A stretch of 30,887 nt of DNA from positions 1 to 30,887 of the forward strand of contig JAZADN010000004.1 in assembly GCA_036123585.1 (NCBI GenBank). The letters are read 5' to 3'. Under the pieces are notes generated by a model, which saw only the letters and a program-made list of their open reading frames with translations, was not told the origin of the DNA and did not search any database. A program made the translations under genes and the position numbers. Below, piece by piece: positions 1 to 7,850 of the stretch. This stretch comes from UBA9410 sp036123585. GTDB lineage: Bacteria > Actinomycetota > Acidimicrobiia > Acidimicrobiales > MedAcidi-G1. Position 1 is the first letter of the stretch, and each line of letters starts with the position of its first letter.

Positions 1-94
1 GGCACAGCAGTCGTTGTCGAAACCACCGTCGTTGCCGGCACAGCAGTCGTTGTCGAAACCACCGTCGTTGCCGGCACAGCAGTCGTTGTCGAAA
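1..94. repeat. 36-bp tandem repeat, about 2.6 copies
   Basis: Bases 1-36 and 37-72 are identical, and 73-94 repeats the first 22 bases. The unit is a multiple of three and stays in frame with the minus-strand lipoprotein, where it encodes 12 residues. Identity extends to third codon positions, which suggests recent duplication by slippage. More copies may lie left of the window. Confidence 0.9.
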
Positions 95-170
95 ACGCAG
101 TATCGGCACTACCGCCGCACGCTGCTAGCAGTGCGGCACCCATTGTCACGATCCCGAGCCTTTGCTTCAT
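1..170 (-). CDS. Putative lipoprotein, N-terminal part only (runs off the window)
   Basis: An ATG at 170 on the minus strand opens a frame that stays open to base 1, giving 56 visible codons. Residues 1-18 form a lipoprotein signal peptide: basic start (MKQR), hydrophobic stretch, then a lipobox ending Leu-Ala-Ala-Cys with Cys18 as the lipidation site. From residue 27 the chain is a Thr/Val/Ala/Pro-rich repeat (unit about STTTAVPATTVV, 12 residues) encoded by an exact 36-bp DNA repeat. This looks like a flexible linker holding a domain away from the membrane. A GGTGA ribosome-binding-like string lies 7 nt before the ATG. The functional domain lies outside the window, so no role can be assigned. 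The gene follows leuS on the same strand after 99 bp. Confidence 0.75.
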   Translation of the reverse strand, partial: MKQRLGIVTMGAALLAACGGSADTAFSTTTAVPATTVVSTTTAVPATTVVSTTTAV

Positions 171-269
171 TGGTGCTTCACCGTTCTTCGGCCTCTGGAG
201 GGCCTTGCGGCCCAAAAAGTATTGCGTCTTGGAAATAGTCCTCGAAATGCGATCGCTCGGTTGGTGGCT

Positions 270-2813
270 TCAGACGACGACATTGACCAACTTCGGTGGT
301 CGGGCGATGACCTTGCGGGGTTCGCCACCGGCGAGAGCAGCGACCACCTTGTCGCTGGCCAGGGCAGCCGCCACGGCCGCCTCCTCTTCGACGTCGGATG
401 GCACCTCAACGCGATCGCGAACCTTGCCGTTGACCTGGACGACCATGGTGATGGTGTCGTCGACCAGCTTCGACGGGTCGGCCTCCGGCCACGGCTCGAG
501 GTGGACGTGGCCACCCCTGCGGACTTCCCACAATTCGGCACACAGGTGTGGGGCGGCAGGCGACATAACCAGCAGTAGGGCGTCGACCGCCGCATCGAGG
601 GTGGCGGCGTGAGGACCGTCGTCGGTCTGGACGTACCGGTACAGGGTGTTGGTGAACTCCATGAACCCGGCGATCGCCGTGTTGTAGGACCACCGGTCGT
701 ACTCGTCGGTGATGCGGGCCACCAGACGGTGGGTGGCCCGGTCGACTTCGGCGTCGGCTTCGGTCGGATCGCCGGTGCGGGCGTCGGCTCCCAGATCGGA
801 GCCGGGCACGGCGAGGCGCCATACCCGGTTGAGGAACTTGGCGCATCCGTCGATACCGAAGTCCTCCCAGTCGACGTCCTCCTGCGGGGGCTTGACCTGA
901 AGGTGGGCGAGGCGCAGTGCGTCGGCGCCCTGGTCGTCGAGGATGGCTTCAGGGGCGACCAGGTTGCCCTTCGACTTGGACATCTTCGAGCCGCCAAGGC
1001 GGATCATCCCCTGGGTGAAGAGGCGTTGGAATGGCTCACGGAGTTCCTTCGGGGCGACGCCTAGGTCGGCAAGGGCCTTGGTGAAGAACCGGGCGTACAT
1101 CAGGTGGAGGATGGCGTGTTCGACGCCGCCGATGTACTGATCGACAGGTAGCCAGTGGCGGACCGCTTCGGGCGAGAACGGGACCTCATCGTTCCACAGG
1201 TCGGTAAATCGCAGGAAGTACCACGATGAGTCGACGAAGGTGTCCATCGTGTCGGTCTCGCTCCGAGCCGAACCAGAACACGACGGACAGGTCGCCGACA
1301 GGAATCCCTCGTGGGTGGTGAGCGGCGAGCGGCCGGTGGGCATGAACTCAACGTCGTCGGGCAGCTCGATGGGCAACTGGTCGGCAGGTAAGGGCTGCTC
1401 ACCGCATTCATCGCAGTAGATGATGGGGATCGGGCAGCCCCAGTACCGCTGCCGGGAGAGCAGCCAGTCGCGCAGCCGGTAGTTGACTTTGCCGGCTCCG
1501 AGGTCGTTCTCAGCGATCCAGTCGATGGCCGCTGCCTTGGCCTCGCCGATCTCGAGACCGTCGAGAAACCCGGAATTGATGGCAGGCCCGTCACCGACAT
1601 ACGCCTCGCCGTCGAAATCGTCGGGAGGCTGGACGGTGCGGATGATGTCGCAGCCGTGGGCCTTGGCGAAGTCCCAGTCTCGCTGGTCCTCACCGGGCAC
1701 GGCCATGATCGCGCCGGTGCCGTAGGTCATGAGGACGTAGTCAGCGAGGAAGACGGGGATGGGCCGCCCGTTGAACGGGTTGACGACCCGTCCACCGGTG
1801 GCGACGCCTCGCTTGTCGAGTGTGCCCTCAGTGGACAGGCGGTCGATCTCGCTGCGGCCGGCCACCGAGGCCCGAAAGTCGTCAACAGCACTCCGCTGGT
1901 CGTCGGTGGTGAGTTCGTCGACTCGGGGGTGTTCGGGCGAGATGACGGCGAAGGTCATACCGAACGAGGTGTCGGGCCGGGTGGTGTAGACGGTCAGGGG
2001 CTCGACGTCAGTGCGGGCTTCACCACCCGCGTCGGCGATCGGCAGACCGAACTCGGCGCCCTCGGAGCGGCCGATCCAGTGCCGCTGCATGACCTTGACC
2101 TTCTCTGGCCAGTCCACCCGGTCCATGTCGTCGAGCAGTTCCTGGGCGTAGGCGGTGATCCGGTAGAACCACTGCTCCATGTCGCGGCGCTCGACAAGAT
2201 CGCCGGAACGTTCGCATGTGCCGTCGCCCAGCACCTGCTCGTTGGCCAGCACCGTCTGGCAGCCGGGGCACCAGTTGACGGGAGCGCTGTCTCGGTAGAC
2301 GAGGCCGGCCTCGTAGAACTTCAGGAAGATCCACTGTGTCCAATGGATGTAAGACGGTTCGTGGCTCTTGACGGCCCGTCGCCAGTCGTAGACGGCGCCG
2401 ATGCGTCGCAGCGACGCCGACAGTGCCTCGATGTTGCGATCGGTGTGGATCCGGGGGTGGGTACCGGTCTTGATGGCAGCGTTTTCGGCGGGAAGGCCGA
2501 ACGAGTCGAAGCCGATCGGTGAGAGCACCCCGTCACCGCGCATGGTGCGGTAACGAACCAAGAGGTCACCCATGGTGTAGTTACGGACGTGGCCCATGTG
2601 CGCCGGACCGCTCGGATATGGGTACATGGACAGCACGTAAAACGGGGGGCGAGGGTCGTCGTTGTCAACGTGGTACGTGCCTTCGTCGTGCCAGCGTTGC
2701 TGCCAGCGGGCCTCGATCGCTTGAGGGTCGGAGCGAGTCGGGCCCGCGACGTCAGCAGCGGTGTCGAGAGCGTTCGCTTGGGTGCCGGTGGCGCCCCCCG
2801 GAGAGTTGGACAT
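270..2813 (-). CDS. leuS: Leucyl-tRNA synthetase
   Basis: Class Ia aminoacyl-tRNA synthetase that charges tRNA-Leu in the cytoplasm. From the ATG at 2813 the protein has 847 residues, normal for bacterial LeuRS. The HIGH signature appears as HMGH at residues 72-75 inside MYPYPSGPAHMGH. KMSKS is intact at 610-614. A CP1 editing domain lies between them, with the TYGTGAIMAVPGEDQRD segment carrying the conserved editing Asp. Cys pairs (CPGC, CDEC, CPSC) suggest zinc-type knuckles. The C-terminal anticodon-binding and Leu-specific end (VQVNGKVRDRVEVP) is present. The frame is open further upstream to 2882, but those residues are not LeuRS-like. A TAGCCT hexamer ending 8 nt before 2813 supports this start as a leaderless one. 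Confidence 0.97.
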   Translation of the reverse strand: MSNSPGGATGTQANALDTAADVAGPTRSDPQAIEARWQQRWHDEGTYHVDNDDPRPPFYVLSMYPYPSGPAHMGHVRNYTMGDLLVRYRTMRGDGVLSPIGFDSFGLPAENAAIKTGTHPRIHTDRNIEALSASLRRIGAVYDWRRAVKSHEPSYIHWTQWIFLKFYEAGLVYRDSAPVNWCPGCQTVLANEQVLGDGTCERSGDLVERRDMEQWFYRITAYAQELLDDMDRVDWPEKVKVMQRHWIGRSEGAEFGLPIADAGGEARTDVEPLTVYTTRPDTSFGMTFAVISPEHPRVDELTTDDQRSAVDDFRASVAGRSEIDRLSTEGTLDKRGVATGGRVVNPFNGRPIPVFLADYVLMTYGTGAIMAVPGEDQRDWDFAKAHGCDIIRTVQPPDDFDGEAYVGDGPAINSGFLDGLEIGEAKAAAIDWIAENDLGAGKVNYRLRDWLLSRQRYWGCPIPIIYCDECGEQPLPADQLPIELPDDVEFMPTGRSPLTTHEGFLSATCPSCSGSARSETDTMDTFVDSSWYFLRFTDLWNDEVPFSPEAVRHWLPVDQYIGGVEHAILHLMYARFFTKALADLGVAPKELREPFQRLFTQGMIRLGGSKMSKSKGNLVAPEAILDDQGADALRLAHLQVKPPQEDVDWEDFGIDGCAKFLNRVWRLAVPGSDLGADARTGDPTEADAEVDRATHRLVARITDEYDRWSYNTAIAGFMEFTNTLYRYVQTDDGPHAATLDAAVDALLLVMSPAAPHLCAELWEVRRGGHVHLEPWPEADPSKLVDDTITMVVQVNGKVRDRVEVPSDVEEEAAVAAALASDKVVAALAGGEPRKVIARPPKLVNVVV

Positions 2814-2821
2814 CACCTTGG

Positions 2822-2827
2822 AGGCTA
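2822..2827 (-). promoter_or_regulatory. Putative -10 element of leuS
   Basis: TAGCCT on the minus strand, 8 nt before the leuS ATG. Transcription would start at or next to the ATG, giving a leaderless mRNA. No clear -35 was found. Confidence 0.5.
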
Positions 2828-2895
2828 CGAGGCAGGCCGCCGGCATTGGTGGTCTGACCCCACTGCGGCCCGGCCGGGTCACAGGGCACTCCTGC

Positions 2896-2901
2896 TAGAT
2901 T
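2896..2901 (+). promoter_or_regulatory. Putative -10 element of tRNA-Ala
   Basis: TAGATT, 12 nt before the first base of the tRNA. This fits transcription with a 5' leader of about 5 nt that RNase P would remove. The same hexamer precedes rplU. The -35 region is weak. Confidence 0.4.
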
Positions 2902-2913
2902 GACCGCTCCCTC

Positions 2914-2986
2914 GGGGCTATAGCTCAGTTGGAAGAGCGCTTCCATGGCATGGAAGAGGTCGAGGGTTCAATTCCCTCTAGCTCCA
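2914..2986 (+). tRNA. tRNA-Ala (anticodon GGC)
   Basis: A full 73-nt cloverleaf can be drawn by eye. The acceptor stem pairs GGGGCTA with TAGCTCC. The D arm is GCTC/GAGC and the anticodon stem is CTTCC/GGAAG with loop ATGGCAT, giving anticodon GGC. The T arm is GAGGG/CCCTC with a TTCAATT loop, and the discriminator base is A. The acceptor contains the G3:U70 wobble pair that identifies tRNA-Ala to alanyl-tRNA synthetase. The 3' CCA is not encoded. A strong terminator follows at once. Confidence 0.97.
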
Positions 2987-2990
2987 CGTG

Positions 2991-3026
2991 ACACCGCAGG
3001 TCAGCGACCTGCGGTGTTCTCGTTTT
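2991..3026 (+). terminator. Rho-independent terminator of the tRNA gene
   Basis: A perfect 10-bp stem, ACACCGCAGG (2991-3000) with CCTGCGGTGT (3008-3017), closes a 7-nt loop. The T-rich string TCTCGTTTTC follows. It starts 4 nt after the tRNA and is oriented to stop plus-strand transcription. Confidence 0.85.
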
Positions 3027-3039
3027 CGGGGCGACCGGC

Positions 3040-3483
3040 TCAAGCGTTGCCGAGGATGCGGTCAGGGCGGACGAGGACGGCCACCCGTCCCTCGTCGGCC
3101 ATGGCACGGTCGTACTCCACGAGGTCTTCGTGGACGCCCCCGGCCGCGTGGAATACGTCCCGGAGCAGCACTCGCAAGCCTTCGGCGTCGATGCCATCCA
3201 GCTGGTCCTCCGGCCCGATGAGGTCCGCCGGACCAGCCATCGAGACCCATCGCCAGCCCCGACGCACCGTCACCGTCACCGCCGATCCACGTCGGACATG
3301 GGATAGACGCGCCGCCGACCCAACCGAGACGAAGGCCACGCACGACTCTCGGGTCACCGGGTGATCGATCGGTCCGCAGTTCACGACGCTGGACAGCACG
3401 GTCCCGTCGGTCCGGACGGTGCTCACTACGGCAAGCCCGGTCTCGGAGGACAAGAACTCTGCTACGTCGCTGAAGGTGGGCAT
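3040..3483 (-). CDS. Flavin-binding split-barrel (PPOX-class) oxidoreductase
   Basis: A protein of about 147 residues resembling the pyridoxamine-5'-phosphate-oxidase-like FMN/F420-binding split barrel, common in multiple copies in actinobacteria. Visible family features are the N-terminal strand pair (LAVVSTVRTDGTVLSSVVN), a basic middle segment (SVGSAARLSHVRRGSAVTVTV) and a late acidic helix. Members reduce or bind F420, FMN or haem; the cofactor and substrate here cannot be told from sequence. Two starts are possible. A TTG at 3501 overlaps the copA stop, and an ATG at 3483 gives the more usual N-terminus and is used here. It sits directly downstream of copA on the same strand and is probably co-transcribed with it; whether it has any copper-related role is unknown. 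Confidence 0.7.
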   Translation of the reverse strand: MPTFSDVAEFLSSETGLAVVSTVRTDGTVLSSVVNCGPIDHPVTRESCVAFVSVGSAARLSHVRRGSAVTVTVRRGWRWVSMAGPADLIGPEDQLDGIDAEGLRVLLRDVFHAAGGVHEDLVEYDRAMADEGRVAVLVRPDRILGNA

Positions 3484-3497
3484 GGCCGGAGTCTCGT

Positions 3498-5636
3498 TCA
3501 AGTGCGGCCCCGGAAGCGACGCAACCTCAGAGAATTGCCGACTACGAACAGCGACGAGAGGGCCATGGCCCCAGCGGCGATCATCGGGTCGAGCACGCCT
3601 GCGGCGGCCAGGGGCACAGCGGCCACGTTGTAGGCAAACGCCCAGAACAGGTTTCCGCGGATGGTGGCAAGCGTGTAACGGGACAGGCGGAAGGCATCGG
3701 CCACAGCTCGGAGGTCGCCGGCCACGATGGTCAGGTCCGAAGCTTCCATGGCCACAGCCGTGCCGGTGCCCATGGCGATGCCGAGGTCGGCCCGGGCCAG
3801 GGCGGGGGCGTCGTTGATCCCGTCACCAACCATGGCCACGACGTGGCCGGCGTCGCGTAGGCGGGCCACTTCGGCATCCTTGCCTTCGGGTAGTACACCG
3901 GCCACCACCCGGTCGATCCCCACTTCGTCGGCCACGGTGCGGGCGGTTCGCTCGTCGTCTCCGGTCAGCAGGGTGACGCCCAGACCGAGCGAGCGAAGGG
4001 CAGCGACTGCCTCGGCGCTGGTCTCGCGGATCTTGTCCTCTACGGCCAGCACGGCCCGGGCCGTCCCCTCCCAGCCAACGACCATGGCGGTATGTCCCGC
4101 ATCGATCGCCTGATCGACCGCTTCGGCCAGCCCGTCAGGAAGCTCGTCAAACAGGTCCGGTCGCCCGATCGTCGCCTCCATCCCGCTGACCGACCCCCTG
4201 ACCCCTTGACCTGGCAGCACCTCAACATCGCGGACTGGTAGTGGCCGATCGACGGCGGCGGCGACCGCGTGGGCAATCGGGTGTTCTGAGCGGGCCTCCA
4301 ACGAGGCGGCGATACGCAGCGCCCGGTCGGAATCGACCCCGTCGGCGCCAACCACCGATGTCAGCACCATCCGACCTTCCGTGATGGTGCCGGTCTTGTC
4401 GAGGACCACATGGTCGATGTGGCGGGTCGACTCCAGTACCTCGCCGCTGCGAATCAGTACCCCGAGTTGGGCGCCTCGGCCGGTCCCGGCGATGACCGCC
4501 GTCGGCGTGGCCAGTCCCAGTGCGCATGGACACGCGATGACCAGCACGGCCACCGCTGCAGTCATCGCGTTGGCGGCCGGTTCACCGGCAGCCAGCCAGA
4601 CGGCCAGAGTGCCGGCGGACACTGCCAATACCGTCGGCACGAATACTGCGGAGATCCGGTCGGCCAGGCGCTGGATGGGCGCGGTGGAGGCCTGTGCTTC
4701 GTCGACCAGGCGCATGATCCGGGCCAAGGTCGTCTCGCCACCGACGCGGGTCGCCTCAACGACCAGTGGGCCGTGGCCATTGACAGTGGACCCAGTGACC
4801 TCGTCGCCTTCGGTGACGTCGACGGGAACGGGTTCGCCGGTCAGCATCGACTCGTCGACCGTGGATGCCCCCTCGATGATCCTGCCGTCGACGGAAATGT
4901 GTTCTCCGGGACGTACCAGAAGTCGGTCGCCGACCCGAACATCGGCGATGGGGACTGTCGTACCGTCGGCGAGGGTGGCGTCGGCGACCGTCAGGCCGGC
5001 TAGTGCCCGGATGGCATCGCCGGACCGGTGTCGGACACCTGCCTCCAGCCATCTTCCGAGGAGGATCAGGGTGACGATGACCGCCGCCGTCTCAAAATAC
5101 ACGTGGCGGTCGTCGGCTATCACGAGCGCCCAGGCTGACCAAGCCCAGGCTGCACCCGCGCCGAGGGTGACGAGCGTGTCCATGGTCGTGGTGCGTTGGC
5201 GGAAGTTGCGAAGCGTGGCCCGATGGAAGGCCAGCCCGCACCCCCACACCACTGGCGTGGCCAACACTCCGACCAGCCACTCCCATCCGTCGAACCGCAG
5301 GCTGGGGACCATCGAAAATAGGAAAACGGGAATGGTAAGAGCCACCGCAGCCACGAGCGTCTGGGTCGAAGAATCCCGGTTTGAGGGCCTTGGGACGCTT
5401 CCGAGCGACGCCACAGCGGCCGTCGCCTTAGGGACCCGGTAGCCCAGTTCGGTCACGGTCCGGCGAAGGGCCTCGAGGTCGACCTCAGCCGGGTCGTAGA
5501 TCACCGTGGCCCTCTCGGTTACCAGGTTCACGGCGGCCGAGTCGACACCCGGCAGGTTCGATAGGCCTCGGCCCACGCGAGCGCTGCACGCCCCGCAGGT
5601 CATGCCCTCGACGGGGAGGACAACAGTCTCGGACAT
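3498..5636 (-). CDS. copA: Copper-exporting P1B-type ATPase
   Basis: Inner-membrane Cu(I) exporter of 712 residues. It has one N-terminal HMA metal-binding domain (GMTCGAC, Cys14 and Cys17), then eight expected membrane helices. P-type ATPase landmarks are all present: TGE actuator loop at 266-268, CPC ion-binding motif at 369-371, DKTGT phosphorylation site at 413-417, the HP dipeptide at 452-453 and GDGIND at 604-609. The YN pair at 669-670 and MALSS at 691-695 match the Cu(I)-specific P1B-1 signature. The ATG at 5636 follows a TATCCT hexamer at 7 nt, so the mRNA may be leaderless. It is divergent from csoR across 25 bp that contain a C-tract operator candidate, so copper-responsive repression is likely. 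Confidence 0.96.
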   Translation of the reverse strand: MSETVVLPVEGMTCGACSARVGRGLSNLPGVDSAAVNLVTERATVIYDPAEVDLEALRRTVTELGYRVPKATAAVASLGSVPRPSNRDSSTQTLVAAVALTIPVFLFSMVPSLRFDGWEWLVGVLATPVVWGCGLAFHRATLRNFRQRTTTMDTLVTLGAGAAWAWSAWALVIADDRHVYFETAAVIVTLILLGRWLEAGVRHRSGDAIRALAGLTVADATLADGTTVPIADVRVGDRLLVRPGEHISVDGRIIEGASTVDESMLTGEPVPVDVTEGDEVTGSTVNGHGPLVVEATRVGGETTLARIMRLVDEAQASTAPIQRLADRISAVFVPTVLAVSAGTLAVWLAAGEPAANAMTAAVAVLVIACPCALGLATPTAVIAGTGRGAQLGVLIRSGEVLESTRHIDHVVLDKTGTITEGRMVLTSVVGADGVDSDRALRIAASLEARSEHPIAHAVAAAVDRPLPVRDVEVLPGQGVRGSVSGMEATIGRPDLFDELPDGLAEAVDQAIDAGHTAMVVGWEGTARAVLAVEDKIRETSAEAVAALRSLGLGVTLLTGDDERTARTVADEVGIDRVVAGVLPEGKDAEVARLRDAGHVVAMVGDGINDAPALARADLGIAMGTGTAVAMEASDLTIVAGDLRAVADAFRLSRYTLATIRGNLFWAFAYNVAAVPLAAAGVLDPMIAAGAMALSSLFVVGNSLRLRRFRGRT

Positions 5637-5643
5637 CGCGGAT

Positions 5644-5649
5644 AGGATA
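5644..5649 (-). promoter_or_regulatory. Putative -10 element of copA
   Basis: TATCCT on the minus strand, 7 nt before the copA ATG. It partly overlaps the candidate CsoR operator, so CsoR binding would block polymerase. Confidence 0.5.
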
Positions 5650-5663
5650 CCCCCACCCCCTAT
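5647..5663. promoter_or_regulatory. Candidate CsoR operator
   Basis: The 17-bp string ATA-CCCCC-A-CCCCC-TAT sits in the 25-bp gap between copA and csoR. CsoR/RcnR-family (DUF156) repressors are known to bind short C/G tracts flanked by A/T-rich inverted half-sites. Here ATA and TAT flank two C5 tracts. It overlaps the copA -10 and the csoR start codon, so one site could repress both genes. Confidence 0.6.
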
Positions 5664-5943
5664 GGTCGGCTATTCCTCCACCAAGGACGACGTCCTCCTA
5701 CGGCTCCGCCGTATCGAGGGCCAGGTCCGCGGCCTTCAACGCATGGTCGACGAGGACACCTGGTGTACCGACGTCCTCACCCAGATCTCCTCGGTCACCA
5801 AGGCTCTGCAGGGCGTCGGGATCGGCCTGCTCGACGACCACATCCGCCACTGTGTCCGCGACGCCGTCCATCAGGACGGCGACGAGGGCGACGAGCGGAT
5901 CGAGGAGGTCGTCACCGCCATCCGTCGCCTGCTGCGCAGCTGA
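5662..5943 (+). CDS. csoR: Copper-sensing transcriptional repressor, CsoR family
   Basis: A 93-residue all-helical DUF156 repressor that releases DNA when Cu(I) binds. The copper-binding triad is visible as Cys35 (TWCTDVL), His60 and Cys64 (LLDDHIRHCV). This is the Cys-His-Cys arrangement of true CsoR, one residue offset from M. tuberculosis numbering, as opposed to the formaldehyde or nickel sensors of the family. The N-terminal helix LLRLRRIEGQVRGLQRM is typical. The chosen ATG has no Shine-Dalgarno sequence and lies inside the operator candidate, so the mRNA is probably leaderless. An upstream in-frame GTG at 5626 would overlap copA and is less likely. It is divergent from copA, its expected target. 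Confidence 0.93.
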   Translation: MVGYSSTKDDVLLRLRRIEGQVRGLQRMVDEDTWCTDVLTQISSVTKALQGVGIGLLDDHIRHCVRDAVHQDGDEGDERIEEVVTAIRRLLRS

Positions 5944-5981
5944 CCGTCACTCCGGGCCGGAGACAGCGCCGCCCGAAGACC

Positions 5982-5987
5982 TACCCT
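5982..5987 (+). promoter_or_regulatory. Putative -10 element of the propeller gene
   Basis: TACCCT, 8 nt before the GTG at 5996, in the 52-bp gap after csoR. It supports a separate leaderless transcript and this start codon. Confidence 0.4.
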
Positions 5988-5995
5988 TCCGGCGC

Positions 5996-7333
5996 GTGAC
6001 AGAGCTCGACCGGACCTCCCCGCACCCCGGCTACTGGCCGTCAACATGGCCAGTCGAGTGCGGCGGCAACCGCCGGCAGAAAGCCGCCGCTGGCCGGGTC
6101 GATGCGGCGTCGGGCACCGCCACGGTGACCTCGGTCCGCAACGGACGATGGAACGTCATGGCCGTCCAACGCGACCCCGGCCAGTGGTACGTGGGCGGCA
6201 CCATGGCCGCCTTCAACGGACCACCACCGTTCGGCTGGGTGAAGCGCATCGACCTCGGGACCCTCGAGGCCCTTGCCGCCTCGCCGGACCTGCCGTGCGG
6301 AGAGCACGTTTGGTGCGGGGCAATCCTCGCCCACGCCGACGGCTCGATCTTGTCGGTCAACGGGTCGTACCTCCACCGCCTCGATCCCGACGACCTGTCG
6401 GTCCTGGCCGAGCGGAGACTTCCCGTCGACCGCAGCCACAACGGCCTACTGGTTCTCAGCGACGGCTCGCTGGTCACCAAGGACCTCCGCCTAGAGGGTC
6501 AGGGCGGCACCACCATCACCCGCATCGCCCCCGGCACCCTCGAGGTGATGGGCGAACCGCTCGTCCTGCCTGAAGGTTCGATGGGTCGCATCGCGGCGGA
6601 CCTAGGACCCGACAGCACCGAGCACGTGTACGTCCCGGGCACCGAGCATCTGTGGCGCCTCTTGCTCGACGGCGACCGGTTGGTGGTCGACGACTCCTGG
6701 CGGCCTCGGTACCGGACCGGCGGCGACGACCACGGCCTGTCATGGGACGCCTGTCTTTCCGGTGGGTACTGCTGGGTCATGGACTGCGGCGACGTCGAGT
6801 CGGTACGGGCCATCCATGGCGTCGAGCCGAACGGCCGGTGGGATCAGCCTCCCGATCTCTCGTGGCGACTGCCCGCCCCATGGCGTGGACCACAGCGCCT
6901 ATTGCGGATCTCCCTAGACGACGCCAGCGACGTTCGGTCCGTGGCACCTTTCGGCACCCCGGGTGGCGGAATCATTGCACCGCCAGTCCATGTCCCCAGG
7001 ACCGAGGACTCTTCCGGCCTGGCCGTCGCGTGGGACTCGATCAACGGCGGTCTGGCCGCTGTGGACGACGTCACCCTCGAGCCTCTCTGGCACCTCAATG
7101 TTCGGCCCAGCATGCAGCCGGTGGTGTACCCCGAGTCCGGCGAGTTAGTCATCAACGACTTCACACCGGCCGGCACCGACGACCTCGTAGTAGTCGACGT
7201 GGCCACTGGAGAGCTCCTCGACCGGGTGGACACGGGGTCGCGGATCGCCAACGGCATGTTCCTCTCTGCCGGCGACAACCGGGACGTCCTCTACTGCACC
7301 ACCCTTACCCTCGCCCGAGTTGTCTGGGCCTGA
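5996..7333 (+). CDS. Beta-propeller-like protein of unknown function
   Basis: A 445-residue protein that I cannot assign to a named family. It is built of repeated short beta-strand segments ending in Asp-Gly or Asp-Asp turns (HADGSILSVNGSYLHRLDPDDLSVL; LSDGSLVTKDLRL; VVVDVATGELLDRVD). This resembles PQQ-type or WD-like propeller blades. A late segment, AWDSINGGLAAVDDVTLEPLWH, is typical of BamB/PQQ-binding repeats. There is no signal peptide or membrane helix, so it should be cytoplasmic. Several Cys residues (PVECGG, LPCGEHVWCG, WDACLSGGYCWVMDCG) are notable. The frame is open upstream to 5852, but that part overlaps csoR. GTG 5996 is preferred because a TACCCT hexamer precedes it. Downstream is a 350-bp gene-free gap. 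Confidence 0.7.
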   Translation: MTELDRTSPHPGYWPSTWPVECGGNRRQKAAAGRVDAASGTATVTSVRNGRWNVMAVQRDPGQWYVGGTMAAFNGPPPFGWVKRIDLGTLEALAASPDLPCGEHVWCGAILAHADGSILSVNGSYLHRLDPDDLSVLAERRLPVDRSHNGLLVLSDGSLVTKDLRLEGQGGTTITRIAPGTLEVMGEPLVLPEGSMGRIAADLGPDSTEHVYVPGTEHLWRLLLDGDRLVVDDSWRPRYRTGGDDHGLSWDACLSGGYCWVMDCGDVESVRAIHGVEPNGRWDQPPDLSWRLPAPWRGPQRLLRISLDDASDVRSVAPFGTPGGGIIAPPVHVPRTEDSSGLAVAWDSINGGLAAVDDVTLEPLWHLNVRPSMQPVVYPESGELVINDFTPAGTDDLVVVDVATGELLDRVDTGSRIANGMFLSAGDNRDVLYCTTLTLARVVWA

Positions 7334-7681
7334 CCGGCCAGTACGACCACATCATGTGGCCGACTACCGATCCGTTCTTGCTCTAGTTCGCCATACGTGC
7401 GGATAGGAAGATGAATCCCACCTGAATCTGTCCCGCCTCCTCCCATCTTGTCGTCAGGGAAGTGCACGCCTGACACCTCCTCAGCTGCACCTTCGACGAC
7501 CTCCCGGTGGCTCTCCACGCAGAGAGACCCGAACGAGTCGACGGCGGCGGAAACCAGCAAGTGTCACTGGAGCCAGTAGTCATCGTTTCCACAGGCTTGC
7601 AAGGATCTGCAGCGAAAGAACTTCTTCCTGCTGATGGCAACCGTTAGGACACCCTGTGACATGCCGCCGGGTATGGACCAC
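7334..7681. other. Gene-free interval before the B12 riboswitch
   Basis: About 350 bp with no convincing gene. A minus-strand frame (7291-7560, 89 codons, TTG start) has protein-like composition. It overlaps the 3' end of the propeller gene, lacks a TANNNT or Shine-Dalgarno signal and matches no family I know, so it is not called. The right part must hold the upstream promoter elements of the btu operon. Confidence 0.5.
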
Positions 7682-7687
7682 TAGGCT
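7682..7687 (+). promoter_or_regulatory. Putative -10 element of the btu operon
   Basis: TAGGCT, the same hexamer seen before the DAHP synthase gene and obgE. It would place the transcript start near 7694, where the recognisable riboswitch fold begins. Confidence 0.35.
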
Positions 7688-7689
7688 CT

Positions 7690-7850
7690 GCAGTCGGTCG
7701 GGAGACCGAAGTCCGGTGTGAACCCGGCACTGTCCCGCAACGGTGATGGCGCAGTTTTCCGAGAACCCTCGGATGGCTGGACCGAGTCCGAACCAGCTCC
7801 CGTCCAATCGAGCCAGAGACCCTCGAGGCAAGGGATTCGGTTCGGCCGAC
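7690..7850 (+). promoter_or_regulatory. Cobalamin (B12) riboswitch aptamer
   Basis: Conserved cobalamin-aptamer blocks occur in the right order. There is a small GGTC-GGGA-GACC hairpin at about 7697-7708. It is followed by the CCGGTGTGAACCCGGC stem-loop, then the core string GTCCCGCAACGGTGATG. After about 85 nt of variable arm comes the B12 box, GAGCCAGAGACC (near 7810-7821). It lies about 90 nt before btuF, and all four downstream genes concern cobalamin uptake or activation. Limits are approximate because the P1 helix is not obvious. Confidence 0.85.

Noticed and set aside
1..94. Repeats at the left end as a CRISPR array
   Set aside because: Units abut with no spacers and encode an in-frame linker peptide.
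200..213. GGGCC-TTGC-GGCCC hairpin next to an A/T run as leuS terminator
   Set aside because: On the minus strand the T-run comes before the hairpin, and on plus the run is A; it cannot be a standard terminator for either direction.
1656..2522. Long plus-strand open frame opposite leuS
   Set aside because: High-G+C antisense shadow; leuS is complete on the other strand with all motifs.
7291..7560. 89-codon minus-strand frame after the propeller gene
   Set aside because: Composition is plausible, but it overlaps the end of a better gene, starts at TTG, and has neither a Shine-Dalgarno nor a TANNNT signal.
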